Notes: generated by a model not told the origin, from the sequence alone. A stretch of DNA of 64,000 nucleotides from Brevundimonas nasdae (GCF_016654005.1 NZ_JAEPWN010000001.1:434001-498000); one strand, 5' to 3'. Shown: positions 25,074 through 34,147, counted from the stretch's first letter. Translations and numbers: made by a program.

Positions 25074-25778
25074 TCAGGGCTGCGCTTGGATCGACTGGAC
25101 GAGTCTCTGCAAGGAGACTGCGCCGTAAAGCGCCGCAGGCACGATGATCGCCAGTCCAAGCGCGATGCCGACGGCTGTCAGTAGTCGCAGAAACGGGCGA
25201 CCGACAGGGCTTAACTGTGGAGCGGTCTCTTCGGCAGGTCTGACAGGCAGGACGCCGAGCACAGGATCTCGAACATCAACATCTGTCCGGACAGAAAGGG
25301 CGCCTGTTGTTGCAGGGCGGACACCAGGAACGGGATCATGTTCCGGTGCGTACGTCCCGACGCCACCAGCTCCAGAGCCTTCTGGAAGTCGCCGTAGGTC
25401 ATCGGGGGCATCAGGTCGTCCGGCGAGATCGGTTGCCGAGCGTGGTCTGTCATCGTCATTTGTTCCCTCCACGTGAACAGGTGGAGGAAAGCCGACAATC
25501 ATGTCCGCGCCTATTGCGTCTGATTCCCTATAGGGATTTTCCCCCATGGGCTGGAGCGCGCCTTCATCAAGCAGCAGCCGCACGGCCTCGTCACGGGATG
25601 CGACGCCCAGCTTCCTGCAGGCGCTGGCGACCTGGGCGTCGATCGTCTTGGGCGCCTTGCCGGTGAGCCGGGCGATCTGCTTGCTGCGATAGTGGGCGGC
25701 GACATAGGCCATCACTTCGCGCTCGCGATCGGTCAGCAGGTTGGCGGGTCCTGGCTTGTTTTCGGCAAGCGGCGTCAT
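25074..25778 (-). CDS. LuxR-type HTH protein with C-terminal membrane anchor
   Basis: A 234-residue frame. Residues 14-75 are a clear LuxR/GerE helix-turn-helix (LLTDREREVMAYVAAHYRSKQIARLTGKAPKTIDAQVASACRKLGV, read in two pieces). Residues 85-185 are a low-complexity linker with unusually poor third-position GC, and residues 188-215 form one membrane span near the C-terminus. A nested frame at 25211-25459 has the better coding signature across the linker. So this may be a membrane-tethered regulator with a dual-coding linker, or a short HTH protein whose frame happens to stay open. No ribosome site is seen before the ATG at 25778. Confidence 0.65.
   Translation of the reverse strand: MTPLAENKPGPANLLTDREREVMAYVAAHYRSKQIARLTGKAPKTIDAQVASACRKLGVASRDEAVRLLLDEGALQPMGENPYRESDAIGADMIVGFPPPVHVEGTNDDDRPRSATDLAGRPDAPDDLRRLPEGSGAGGVGTYAPEHDPVPGVRPATTGALSVRTDVDVRDPVLGVLPVRPAEETAPQLSPVGRPFLRLLTAVGIALGLAIIVPAALYGAVSLQRLVQSIQAQP
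25211..25459 (-). CDS. Nested 82-residue ORF overlapping the LuxR-type linker in another frame
   Basis: ATG at 25459 is preceded by GGAGGG 7 bp upstream. By hand count, 69 of 82 codons end in G or C (84%), against about 35 of 83 (42%) for the overlapping LuxR frame in the same stretch; neighbouring real genes are GC-rich at third positions. The product contains PPMTYGDFQKALELVASGRT and an internal hydrophobic stretch with Met/Leu/Phe and two Cys, unlike a GC-rich shadow. Its ribosome site is inside a hairpin. No family recognised. Confidence 0.6.
   Translation of the reverse strand: MTMTDHARQPISPDDLMPPMTYGDFQKALELVASGRTHRNMIPFLVSALQQQAPFLSGQMLMFEILCSASCLSDLPKRPLHS
25466..25487 (-). promoter_or_regulatory. 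Hairpin masking the ribosome site of the nested ORF
   Basis: In the minus-strand RNA CCTCCAC pairs perfectly with GTGGAGG (7 bp, 8-base loop CTGTTCAC). The second arm contains the Shine-Dalgarno of the nested ORF, 6 bases before its ATG, so a ribosome translating the LuxR frame would have to open it. Confidence 0.5.
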
Positions 25779-25854
25779 TTTAAAAGGTTAATGCCTTCTC
25801 AGGGGCGGCGTCCACCCCTGACGGCAAAGCTCGATTCGGTGGCATGGGTCTGAT

Positions 25855-26898
25855 TCAGCCCGCGCATCTTGAAGCGGTCGATCCGCGTTCGACAAAGTCG
25901 AAGGCGACCACGCTGCTGTCGGGAAGGTCGGGGACGCCGCTCTTGAACCGGATCAGCAGGTCAGCGGCTGTCGAGGTCATTTCGGCGATAGGCTGAACTA
26001 CAGACGACATGTCGGCGAACCTGGCCAGGGGCGTATTGTCGAAGCTGATCACAGACAGGTCTTGCGGCACGGACAGGCCGTGCTTCTCGGCGGTGCGCAG
26101 GGCGGCCAGCGCCATGCGGTCGTTGCTGGCGACGACGGCGGTGGGCGGCGAGGGCAGGGCCAGCAGGGTCTCCATAGCGTCGACTGCGGACTCATAGCTG
26201 AAGTCGCCGCGTCCGATCAGGGCTTCATCAAGTCCGCCAATGGACGACCTCATCGCCTCGCGATAGCCATCCAGCCGGGCGCCGCTGAGCACATACTGGT
26301 CGCTGCCGGTGATGAAGGCGACGCGGGTATGGCCCAACTCCAGCAGGCGGCGAGTGGCGAACTCGGCCGCCTTGCCGTCGTCCATCGAGATCGAGAAGCC
26401 GTCGCCCGTGGCCACAGAGCCGATGCGGGCGAAGGGCAGGCCCAGCTTGGACAGCAGGCCCGTGATGACGGGGTTGTCGGAGTGCGGCGGCGTCAGGATC
26501 ACGCCGTCAGGGTGCAGGGCCGAAATGGCCGCCGTCACTTCACGTTCGACATGTTCGGACCCGGTGTCGACCAGTTCAAAGATCATGCGATAGCCGTGCG
26601 TCTCGCACTTCAACATGCCGCCCATCAGCATCTGGTCGACCCAGTCCGTGCCTTCGCCCGAGCGCCAGCCCTCGATGGTGCGTTCCTTGTCGTTCAGCGC
26701 CATCAGCAGGAAGGAGCGCGAGCCGCCCATGCGCCGCGCCGCCAGGCTGGGCACGTAACCGAGCTTGGCCACGGCGGCCAGAACGCGCTCCTGCACGACC
26801 GGACGCACGTTCGGCTCCTTGTTCATCACCCGAGAGACGGTCTGAAGCGACACGCCAGCCTCTGCAGCGACGTGTTTGATTGTAACCGCTCGGCGCAA
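25855..26898 (-). CDS. LacI-family transcriptional regulator
   Basis: A 347-residue repressor with the LacI HTH at the N-terminus (VTIKHVAAEAGVSLQTVSRVMN), hinge LAARRMGG, and a periplasmic-binding-protein-like sensor domain containing VILTPPHSD, HTRVAFITGSDQ and TAVVASNDRMA. A TTG start at 26898 is supported by AAGGAAG 7 bp upstream. It follows the halogenase gene by 67 bp on the same strand, with TonB receptor and GH3 genes beyond. It probably senses a sugar and controls this locus. Confidence 0.92.
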   Translation of the reverse strand: MRRAVTIKHVAAEAGVSLQTVSRVMNKEPNVRPVVQERVLAAVAKLGYVPSLAARRMGGSRSFLLMALNDKERTIEGWRSGEGTDWVDQMLMGGMLKCETHGYRMIFELVDTGSEHVEREVTAAISALHPDGVILTPPHSDNPVITGLLSKLGLPFARIGSVATGDGFSISMDDGKAAEFATRRLLELGHTRVAFITGSDQYVLSGARLDGYREAMRSSIGGLDEALIGRGDFSYESAVDAMETLLALPSPPTAVVASNDRMALAALRTAEKHGLSVPQDLSVISFDNTPLARFADMSSVVQPIAEMTSTAADLLIRFKSGVPDLPDSSVVAFDFVERGSTASRCAG

Positions 26899-26965
26899 AC
26901 GACAGCTTCCTTATTTCCAGCTCTACATAGAGCCGGTCTTCACCGTACGAAAGTCGGATCGCATC

Positions 26966-28498
26966 CTACACGGGCGCCAGCCATTCCGGCGACGGCGCCG
27001 TGCAGTGGTCGCGCAGGAAGTCGCCGTGCGTTGGCAGGGCCTGGATGGCCCGGACGACCGCGCTGGCGGCCTGATCAAGATGGTGAGGAACCCCCTCGAA
27101 CGGAACACGGTCCGTCAGCGGATGATAGACGCGCGGCCGCACGCCCATGCCTTCCAGCACCGATTGCCACGCCAGATTCCTGAACATCAGGTCTACGCCT
27201 TCGCGCACCGTGCCGTTGACCTTGAACAGTTCGATCTTGCTGCTTAGACTTTCCGGCATCTTCATGGCGCGGATTTCGCGCCAGAAAGCATTGTCGTCTC
27301 GCTGGGTCATCGCATAGTGCATGATGACGAAATCGCGGATTTCCTCATAGTCCTCAGTCATGCGCCTATTGTATTCGGTGATCAGGTTCGGATCGCAGTC
27401 GGCGTCGGGCAGGAAGCGCAGGAACAGGTCCATTCCCCGGTAGATCAGGTGCAGGGCCGTGGATTCCAACGGCTCGATGAAGCCGCCCGCAAGACCCAGC
27501 GACAGGACGTTTTTGTCCCATAGCTTCTCACGCATGCCAGTCTTGAAGGGGATGATCCAGGGATCGACGACGGGCTCGCCATCGGCCTGTTTCAACAGGG
27601 TGGCCAGGGCCTCGTCATCGCTGCAGTAGCGGTCACAGAAGACATATCCGACGCCACTGCGCTGCTGCAGTGGAATACGCCAGCACCAGCCCGCGTCCTG
27701 GGCGTGGGCCAGGGTGTAGGGGCCTGGCGGGGTGGGGTTGGTGACCTGCAGAGCGACGGCGCGGTTGCAGAGGAGCCAAGGCGACCAATCATGATAGCCG
27801 ACGCCCAGCGTCTTGCTGATCAACAGTGCGCGAAAGCCGGTGCAGTCGATGAAGAAATCTGCCTCGATCCGCCGCCCGTCTTTCAAAACCACGGCCTCGA
27901 CGAAGCCATCGGGCCTTTGAGCCACCCGGTCCACCATGCCCTCGGTGCGGACGACGCCGCGGGCTTCGGCGAAGCGGCGCAGGTAGCGGGCCATCTTCCT
28001 GGCGTCGATGTGGACGGCGTAGGAGGCGTCGGCGATGGGGGTGCGGGGCGCCTTGAACGGCAGCATGAAACGGTCGTTGCGGATCATGCCAGAGGCGGGA
28101 ACAAAGTCCTGCAGTTCACCACCATAGCCTTCGGCGCGCGCGCGCAGCCAGACCTGATAGAAGTCCTCGCCGCCGATGATCTCGGAGAAACGGCCGAAGG
28201 GATGGATGTAATCCTCACCCTTCAACTTCCAGTCCTTGAACAGAATGCCCAGTTTGAAGCTGCCCTGAACCTCTTTCAGAAAATCCTGTTCATTGATGCC
28301 TAGGCGGGCCAGCATCTGCAGGAAGGGGGGGATGGTGGATTCCCCCACCCCAACGATGCCGATGTCGTCTGACTCGACCAGTTCAATCTCGGCCATCCGG
28401 CCACGGAACTGATGTGAAAGGGCCGCAGCCGCGATCCAGCCTGCGGAGCCTCCGCCGACGATGCAGATTTTCTTCAGGGGGCGACGGGACGGGTCCAT
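26966..28498 (-). CDS. Flavin-dependent tryptophan halogenase-family protein
   Basis: A 510-residue FAD enzyme of the tryptophan halogenase family. The dinucleotide motif is VGGGSAGW at residues 14-21, the putative catalytic Lys is in LGILFKDWKL, and GWCWRIPLQQ matches the WxWxIP motif that separates halogenases from monooxygenases. A homologue from Brevundimonas (BrvH) was reported to halogenate indole with preference for bromide. Here it lies in a TonB receptor/GH3/LacI locus, as often seen in Caulobacterales, where the true substrate is unclear. The start MDPSRR is chosen next to the FAD fold; a perfect palindrome lies 15 bp before it. Confidence 0.9.
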   Translation of the reverse strand: MDPSRRPLKKICIVGGGSAGWIAAAALSHQFRGRMAEIELVESDDIGIVGVGESTIPPFLQMLARLGINEQDFLKEVQGSFKLGILFKDWKLKGEDYIHPFGRFSEIIGGEDFYQVWLRARAEGYGGELQDFVPASGMIRNDRFMLPFKAPRTPIADASYAVHIDARKMARYLRRFAEARGVVRTEGMVDRVAQRPDGFVEAVVLKDGRRIEADFFIDCTGFRALLISKTLGVGYHDWSPWLLCNRAVALQVTNPTPPGPYTLAHAQDAGWCWRIPLQQRSGVGYVFCDRYCSDDEALATLLKQADGEPVVDPWIIPFKTGMREKLWDKNVLSLGLAGGFIEPLESTALHLIYRGMDLFLRFLPDADCDPNLITEYNRRMTEDYEEIRDFVIMHYAMTQRDDNAFWREIRAMKMPESLSSKIELFKVNGTVREGVDLMFRNLAWQSVLEGMGVRPRVYHPLTDRVPFEGVPHHLDQAASAVVRAIQALPTHGDFLRDHCTAPSPEWLAPV

Positions 28499-28512
28499 GA
28501 CGGCCTCACATA

Positions 28513-28532
28513 TTGGTCCGTTAACGGACCAA
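28513..28532. promoter_or_regulatory. Perfect 20-bp palindrome upstream of the halogenase gene
   Basis: TTGGTCCGTTAACGGACCAA is fully self-complementary and lies 15 bp before the halogenase ATG, after the terminator of the TonB receptor gene. Size and symmetry fit an operator for a dimeric repressor such as the neighbouring LacI-family protein, although its centre is TTAA rather than the CpG common in LacI operators. Confidence 0.6.
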
Positions 28533-28597
28533 GAGAAACTTTGGGATGTCAGGCATTCCGGCGGCGTCGCCGTCATGCCCTCGATAGTCTTGGTAGG

Positions 28598-28637
28598 CGA
28601 AAAAAGAGGCCGGCGACAACAGAAGTCATCGCCGGCC
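28598..28637 (-). terminator. Rho-independent terminator of the GH3-TonB receptor operon
   Basis: On the minus strand GGCCGGCGA and TCGCCGGCC form a perfect 9-bp stem with a 12-base loop, followed by TCTTTTTTCG. It lies 20 bp after the receptor stop and separates that unit from the halogenase and LacI genes. Confidence 0.9.
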
Positions 28638-28656
28638 AGTTGCTCAGGAAAGAGAC

Positions 28657-31600
28657 TTAGAAGCGCGCACGAATGCCGATCGAGTAACGGGGTTCGAACT
28701 GGTTGCGGCTGTGGAACTGTTTCTGGCCCTTCTCGAACTCCAGGTAGTATTCCTCGATTTCGCCGAAGATGTTCGATCCGTTGGCGTAGATCGTGACCAT
28801 GTCGTTCACATCATAGGTGATGTTCGCGTCCACATACTGGGCTGTGTCCTGATAGACCGCGATGGCGCCATGGTCGCTATTGGCGTCTCCAAATGTGCCC
28901 GACAGACGCGGCGTGCGGTAGTTGTACGCGACACGTGCCTGCAGACGGTCGCCCTGATACCAGATGGCGGCGTTGAACGAGTATTTGGAGTTGTCCGGGA
29001 AGGGCAGGTTTTCGCCCGTTAACGTATGGCCAGACTGCTTGCTGTCCGAGAAGGTGAAGCTGCCATCGAAACCGAAATCGGACCAGATGGGCGTGTCAAT
29101 GAAGTCCGACAGACCAAGCTTGGCGCCGATTTCGATGCCTTGCAGTTCGCCCCCGGCGCCTTGGATGGGACGATTGACGTTGACGAGGCGGCGAACAATG
29201 CCGTCACCGTCTGCATACGAACCGCTGTTGGGAATGTCGGCGCGAGTGACGAAGCTGTCGATGTTCAAGCGGAATGCGGCGATGTTGAACATCGTCGCGG
29301 GGCCGTAATAGTACTCCAGCGCCACATCGTAGTTGGTTGACCGCCAAGGGTCCAGATCAACCGTGCCGCCTAGCGTCGCGCCGGTGACGCGACGAACGCC
29401 CACGGGAGACGCTGTCGGATCGTCCGGCGTCGGGCCGGCCGAGTCGGCGGTGGCGATCGTCACGCCGCCGCCGTAGTTGCCCAAATCCAAAGGAATCATC
29501 GTTTTGGCGAAGGCGGCTCGCAGACGAAGCTTGTCGCTGAAGTGGTAAGCCAGGTTCGCCGTGGGCAGCCAGTCCGTATAGCTGCGGCTGGAGATCGTGT
29601 CGCCGACATCGAAGTTGGTGTCGCCGTAGGCGCGCACATCACCGGTCAGATTCTGACGCGCCCGCAGTTCGGTGCGAACCATGCGCACGCCGACGTCGCC
29701 GTGCAATTTGCCGTACTCGATCACGCCGTTCACGTATGCGGCGTCTTCGTAGAGATCGACGTCATAAGAATTTCCGGGAACAATGACTTCGAAGGCGTTG
29801 CCGAAGACGCGGTTCTGGAAAGCGACGACATCGTCGAAGTCACGCGGATTGGCCACCCACACGCCGGGCAGGCCGCCGGTGATCGAGCCGTAGTCGGACA
29901 GGAAGTAGGTGTTGTTGTTCGACTTCAGCAGCGAAGGACGATTGACCGTATAGCCCTGGAAACAGGTTGGAGCGTTGGCCACGGCGCCGCCGGTGCAGAT
30001 CCCGGGGGTCGAAGCGATCGCCTTGCTGGGGTCAAAGCTGGGATTGGAGACGAACTCGCCCGATCGGCACTGAGTACTGTCCATCACCACATCGATGGCC
30101 TTCCACTGGGCGGCGCAGCCCTCTTGATTTCCATCGCCCTGTCCGGCGTAGAAGTTCGAGAATAGGTGGAAGTTGGTGATCTTCACTTCACGTGCGCTGT
30201 GGCGGATGCCAGCGTCCACGCGTGTCAGGAAGCCAAAGGCCGGCGCCTGCTGGAACTCGTACGAACCGTCGAAACGAACGACCGTCAGGTCGGACTCATT
30301 GCGTTGGTTACCTTCCGACGAATAGGCGCCGACAGTGTAGCTGTCGAGGTTCGACATGTAGTCGCTCAACGGCACATTGCCGAGGCCGCCCGTGATATTT
30401 CGGTCGAAACCGCTCCAGACCAACTTGTCGCCGCCCACGTTGATATGGACCATCGGATCTTCGCCGACGCCCAGCGGGTTGGGGTTGATGTAACGGCCGC
30501 CCTGAGAGCCGATCACGCCGTTCGAGTATTGGGATGCCGGATACTGGCTGGCGATGGAGGACGGATAGAAGGTGCCCCGCGTGCGGTCGCCTTCCTGCCG
30601 GAACAGAGTGAACTGTCGGTCCGGCGAATACTGCCAGTTCGACAGGTCGCCCTGCACTTGTCCGTTCATGCTGAGCAGTGAGGCGTTGGCCTTGATGGCG
30701 CGAGCGTTGAAGGTGAAAGGACCGCCCTTGTCGTAATCCAGTTCCAAATTGAAGTTGGTCGACTCGTTCTCTGTCACGCGGTTGACGGTGAAGGAGTTCA
30801 TCCACCAGACGTCGAGGTCGTACTCACTGACGTTCAGCCAGGGCGAGCCGTTGGTCCCTTTCACGCCCGTTTCGGTGAACTGGGTCGGCGTGGTCCACTT
30901 GGGGCCTTGCCAGCGATTGGAGATGTTCAGACCCGCAGCGCGATTGTATTCCTTCTGGTGCGTATAGAAGACTTCGCCCGTCAGGCGGATGCCGTCTTCG
31001 ATATCATACTGGAAGGCGCCGTTCAGGCTGTAGCGGTCGCGCTCGACCACACGACTGAAGCTGTCATAGCCATGAGGCGACAGCCAGTTCGGCGACGGTG
31101 GATCGTTCGGGCCGTTCCAGTCGTTGTTGCCGATCAGGACGCCCTGGCTGATGCCGGAGTAGTTGTTGCCCAGATTCGAGTTGCTGACGACGCCCGATAG
31201 CATGGCGCCGAAGCGGTCGCCGCGCCAGTTCAGCAAACCGTTCAGTAGATAGTCACTCTCCGCCGTGCGATCCCCGGTTTGATATTCTGCTGCCGTGTAG
31301 ACAGTGGCGCCACGTTTGAAGTCCATCGGACGACGTGTGCGCAGGTCGATGGTGCCAGAGATGCCGGACAGGGCGTTGCGGACGTCCTGCGACTTGAAGA
31401 CGACGATCGAGTTCATCAGCTGCGACGGCACGTCGTTCAGGTTCGGCTGGGCGCTGCCCAGGTTGCCGGGTGCCAGATACTGTTCGCCGTTCAGCAGGGT
31501 GATGACTTGCGGCAGACCGCGGATATTGACGGTCGAGCCTTCACCAGCATTCCGCTGGATCTGAATGCCCGCGACGCGCTGAAGGGCGTCGGCGACGGTG

Positions 31601-31821
31601 ACGTCGGGCAGCTTGCCGATGTCTTCAGCCGAGATGGCGTCGACAAGCGCAGTTTCGTTGCGCTTGATGTCGATCGACTTGGCCTGGGACGCCCGGATGC
31701 CGGTGACGACGATTTCGCCGACCTCGGTCGCGTCCTGATCAGCGGTCTGGGCGTAGGCCGGCGCGACGAGCGCCGAACTGGCCAGCAAGGCGGCCAACAT
31801 GGGCCTCTTGTGAATTCTCAT
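28657..31821 (-). CDS. TonB-dependent receptor (Xanthomonas/Caulobacter class)
   Basis: A 1054-residue outer-membrane receptor for active uptake, probably of an oligosaccharide. The signal peptide ends PAYAQ. The plug starts with VGEIVVTGIRAS, then DAISAEDIGKLPDVTVADAL and GSTVNIRGLPQVITLLNGE, which match the TIGR01782-type receptors abundant in Caulobacterales. A 22-strand-type barrel follows and the chain ends YSIGIRARF with the terminal Phe needed for insertion. It is 49 bp downstream of the GH3 gene and followed by a terminator. Confidence 0.95.
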   Translation of the reverse strand: MRIHKRPMLAALLASSALVAPAYAQTADQDATEVGEIVVTGIRASQAKSIDIKRNETALVDAISAEDIGKLPDVTVADALQRVAGIQIQRNAGEGSTVNIRGLPQVITLLNGEQYLAPGNLGSAQPNLNDVPSQLMNSIVVFKSQDVRNALSGISGTIDLRTRRPMDFKRGATVYTAAEYQTGDRTAESDYLLNGLLNWRGDRFGAMLSGVVSNSNLGNNYSGISQGVLIGNNDWNGPNDPPSPNWLSPHGYDSFSRVVERDRYSLNGAFQYDIEDGIRLTGEVFYTHQKEYNRAAGLNISNRWQGPKWTTPTQFTETGVKGTNGSPWLNVSEYDLDVWWMNSFTVNRVTENESTNFNLELDYDKGGPFTFNARAIKANASLLSMNGQVQGDLSNWQYSPDRQFTLFRQEGDRTRGTFYPSSIASQYPASQYSNGVIGSQGGRYINPNPLGVGEDPMVHINVGGDKLVWSGFDRNITGGLGNVPLSDYMSNLDSYTVGAYSSEGNQRNESDLTVVRFDGSYEFQQAPAFGFLTRVDAGIRHSAREVKITNFHLFSNFYAGQGDGNQEGCAAQWKAIDVVMDSTQCRSGEFVSNPSFDPSKAIASTPGICTGGAVANAPTCFQGYTVNRPSLLKSNNNTYFLSDYGSITGGLPGVWVANPRDFDDVVAFQNRVFGNAFEVIVPGNSYDVDLYEDAAYVNGVIEYGKLHGDVGVRMVRTELRARQNLTGDVRAYGDTNFDVGDTISSRSYTDWLPTANLAYHFSDKLRLRAAFAKTMIPLDLGNYGGGVTIATADSAGPTPDDPTASPVGVRRVTGATLGGTVDLDPWRSTNYDVALEYYYGPATMFNIAAFRLNIDSFVTRADIPNSGSYADGDGIVRRLVNVNRPIQGAGGELQGIEIGAKLGLSDFIDTPIWSDFGFDGSFTFSDSKQSGHTLTGENLPFPDNSKYSFNAAIWYQGDRLQARVAYNYRTPRLSGTFGDANSDHGAIAVYQDTAQYVDANITYDVNDMVTIYANGSNIFGEIEEYYLEFEKGQKQFHSRNQFEPRYSIGIRARF

Positions 31822-31870
31822 TTTGGTTATCCCTCCTCGTGGCGCCGCGGTTTGTTATGCGGCTTTGGGT

Positions 31871-34147
31871 TCAAGGTCTGATGGTCGACCCGGAAAGTTG
31901 GACGTCGGCGTGCAGCCCCGTGTCGGCGGCGTCACGCGCCACGCTGATGCGGTAATCGCCCTGGGCGATGCGCCAGCCGGGCAGGGCCGTGTCGTAGTTG
32001 GCCAGGATGCGCGGTTCGGCGTGCAGGGTGACCCGGCGCGTCTCGCCCGGCTGCAGCGTCACCTTGGCGAAGGCGGCCAGGCGACGCGGGTTGGCGGCGT
32101 TCGCAGGCGCGACATACAGCTGGGGAACCTCGGCCCCGGCGCGCGAGCCGGTGTTGGTCACGTCCACGCTGACGGTCAGGCCGTCAGTGGTCGACGTCGT
32201 CAGGTTGGAATAGGCGAAGCGGGTGTAGCTGAGGCCATGGCCGAACGGGAACAGGGGTTTCAGACCCTGACGCGCGTACCAGCGGTAACCGACATCGGCG
32301 CCCTCCGGATATTCGACGGTGAACGGCTTCAATCCTTCGACCTGCGGGGCGCCGGGGTTGGCGGCGGCGGCGGCGTCAACGGCCTGAAGCTCGGCCAGAC
32401 CTGGCACGACAGGACGCGGCGGTTGGTCGGCGGAGGCCGGGAAGGTGATCGGCAGGCGGCCGGACGGGTTGACGTCGCCGAACAGGATGCGGGCGATGGC
32501 TTCGCCGCCGCGCTGGCCCGGATACCAGGCCTGGATGACGGCAGGGGTCTTGTTCAGCCAGGGCATCAGCACCGGACCGCCCGTCTCCAGCACCACGACG
32601 GTCTTGCGGTTGGCGCCGGTCACGGCGTCGATCAGGGTGTCCTGATTGTCAGGCAGGGACAGGTTCTCGACGTCCTCGGCCTCAGTCGTCCACTGGGTCG
32701 CGAAGACGATGGCCAGGTCCGCGCTGCGGGCGGCTGCTGCTGCGGCCGCGGCGTCCTTGCCGTCGATGTAGGTGACGGTGGCGTTGGGCGACAGGGCGCG
32801 GATGGCGTTCAACGGCGACGAGGCATGCCAGGTGATGCGCGCGAACGACGCCGCCGCACCCGAGGTCAGCGGGATTTCGACCGGCGCACCGCCGACCGAA
32901 CGCACCTGAGACGAGCCGCCGCCCGACAGGACGCCGACATCGGCATGGCCGCCGATCAGCACGATCTTCTGCGCGGTCTTGGCCAGAGGCAGCAAGCCGC
33001 CTTCGTTACGCAGCAGGACGATGCCGGCCTCGGCGGCGCGTTGCGCGACCTCGGCGTTGGCGGCGTAGTCGATGGGCTGTTCGGTCTTCACGACCGGCGC
33101 ATCCAGCACGCCGCCCTTGATCAGGCCGACCACGACGCGATGCGCCATGTCGTCCAGGCGGGCTTCGGGAATGCGGCCCGCGTCCAGAGCTTCACGGAAT
33201 GGGGCGTCGAAATAGAGGGCGCGGTCCAGTTCCTGACCGGACGCCTGATCCAGACCCGCCAGCGCAGCCTTTTCGGTCGAATGGACGGCGCCCCAGTCGG
33301 ACATGACCCAGCCGTCGTACTTCCAGTCGCCCTTCAGCACATGGTTCAGCAGGAAGTCGTTCTCGCAGGCCCAGTCGCCGTTGATCTTGTTGTAGGCGCA
33401 CATGACCGAGCCGGGATGGCCGCGCTCGATCCCGATCTGGAAGGCCAGAAGGTCGCTTTCACGCAGCGCGGCCTCGTCCAGACGGGCGTCCATGATCATT
33501 CGCCCCGTCTCCTGAGAGTTGAAGGCGAAATGTTTGATGGTGGCGACGATGTTGTTCGACTGGACGCCGCGGATGTGGTCGCCGACCAGAATGCCGGCCA
33601 GCAGCGGGTCTTCGCCCAGATATTCGAAATTCCGGCCCGCCCAAGGGTCGCGGGTCAGGTTCACGCCGCCCGCAAGCAGCACGTTGAACGTCTTGGCGCG
33701 CGCCTCGCCGCCGATCATGACGCCGCCTGCATAGGCGATTTCAGGATCGAATGAGGCGGCGGTGGTCAGGCTGGAGGGCAGGGCGGTGGCGACGTCGCCC
33801 TTGCGTTGTTCGACCTGGTTGGCGACGCCCAGGCTGGCGTCTGACTCGCGCAGGTCGGGAATGCCCAGGCGGGGGATGCCGGGGATGTGGCCAGCGGACG
33901 GAATCATGTCGGCGACGGGGGCGCCGGGCGTGCGGTCGGCGAAGGGCGGGAAATAGCCGTGGATCAGCTGCAGTTTCTCGTCGCGCGTCATCTGGCCGAC
34001 CAGGGCGGTAGCGCGTGCAGCGATGGCCTGGGGATTTGGCGCAGCGGTTTCAGGGGCGGCGGTGTCCGCCGACGCGCCATGGGGGGCGCTCAGGCCTGCC
34101 GCCATGACAAGGGCGAACGTGCTGATGAGCATGGATTTTTTAAACAT
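31871..34147 (-). CDS. Glycoside hydrolase family 3 beta-glucosidase-like enzyme
   Basis: A 758-residue secreted or periplasmic enzyme with a signal peptide ending GASA. It has the GH3 N-terminal barrel with the nucleophile region YDGWVMSDWGAVHS (Asp near residue 283), the second alpha/beta domain (VLIGGHADVGVLSGGGSSQV), and a C-terminal fibronectin III-like domain (SVDVTNTGSRAGAEVPQLYV). Likely activity is release of terminal beta-linked glucose or xylose from oligosaccharides; linkage is unknown. It is the first gene of the unit with the TonB receptor. Confidence 0.93.
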   Translation of the reverse strand: MFKKSMLISTFALVMAAGLSAPHGASADTAAPETAAPNPQAIAARATALVGQMTRDEKLQLIHGYFPPFADRTPGAPVADMIPSAGHIPGIPRLGIPDLRESDASLGVANQVEQRKGDVATALPSSLTTAASFDPEIAYAGGVMIGGEARAKTFNVLLAGGVNLTRDPWAGRNFEYLGEDPLLAGILVGDHIRGVQSNNIVATIKHFAFNSQETGRMIMDARLDEAALRESDLLAFQIGIERGHPGSVMCAYNKINGDWACENDFLLNHVLKGDWKYDGWVMSDWGAVHSTEKAALAGLDQASGQELDRALYFDAPFREALDAGRIPEARLDDMAHRVVVGLIKGGVLDAPVVKTEQPIDYAANAEVAQRAAEAGIVLLRNEGGLLPLAKTAQKIVLIGGHADVGVLSGGGSSQVRSVGGAPVEIPLTSGAAASFARITWHASSPLNAIRALSPNATVTYIDGKDAAAAAAAARSADLAIVFATQWTTEAEDVENLSLPDNQDTLIDAVTGANRKTVVVLETGGPVLMPWLNKTPAVIQAWYPGQRGGEAIARILFGDVNPSGRLPITFPASADQPPRPVVPGLAELQAVDAAAAANPGAPQVEGLKPFTVEYPEGADVGYRWYARQGLKPLFPFGHGLSYTRFAYSNLTTSTTDGLTVSVDVTNTGSRAGAEVPQLYVAPANAANPRRLAAFAKVTLQPGETRRVTLHAEPRILANYDTALPGWRIAQGDYRISVARDAADTGLHADVQLSGSTIRP

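Noticed and set aside
31823..33754. A 643-residue plus-strand open frame
   Set aside because: Antisense shadow of the GH3 gene; no recognisable motif and shadow-like composition.
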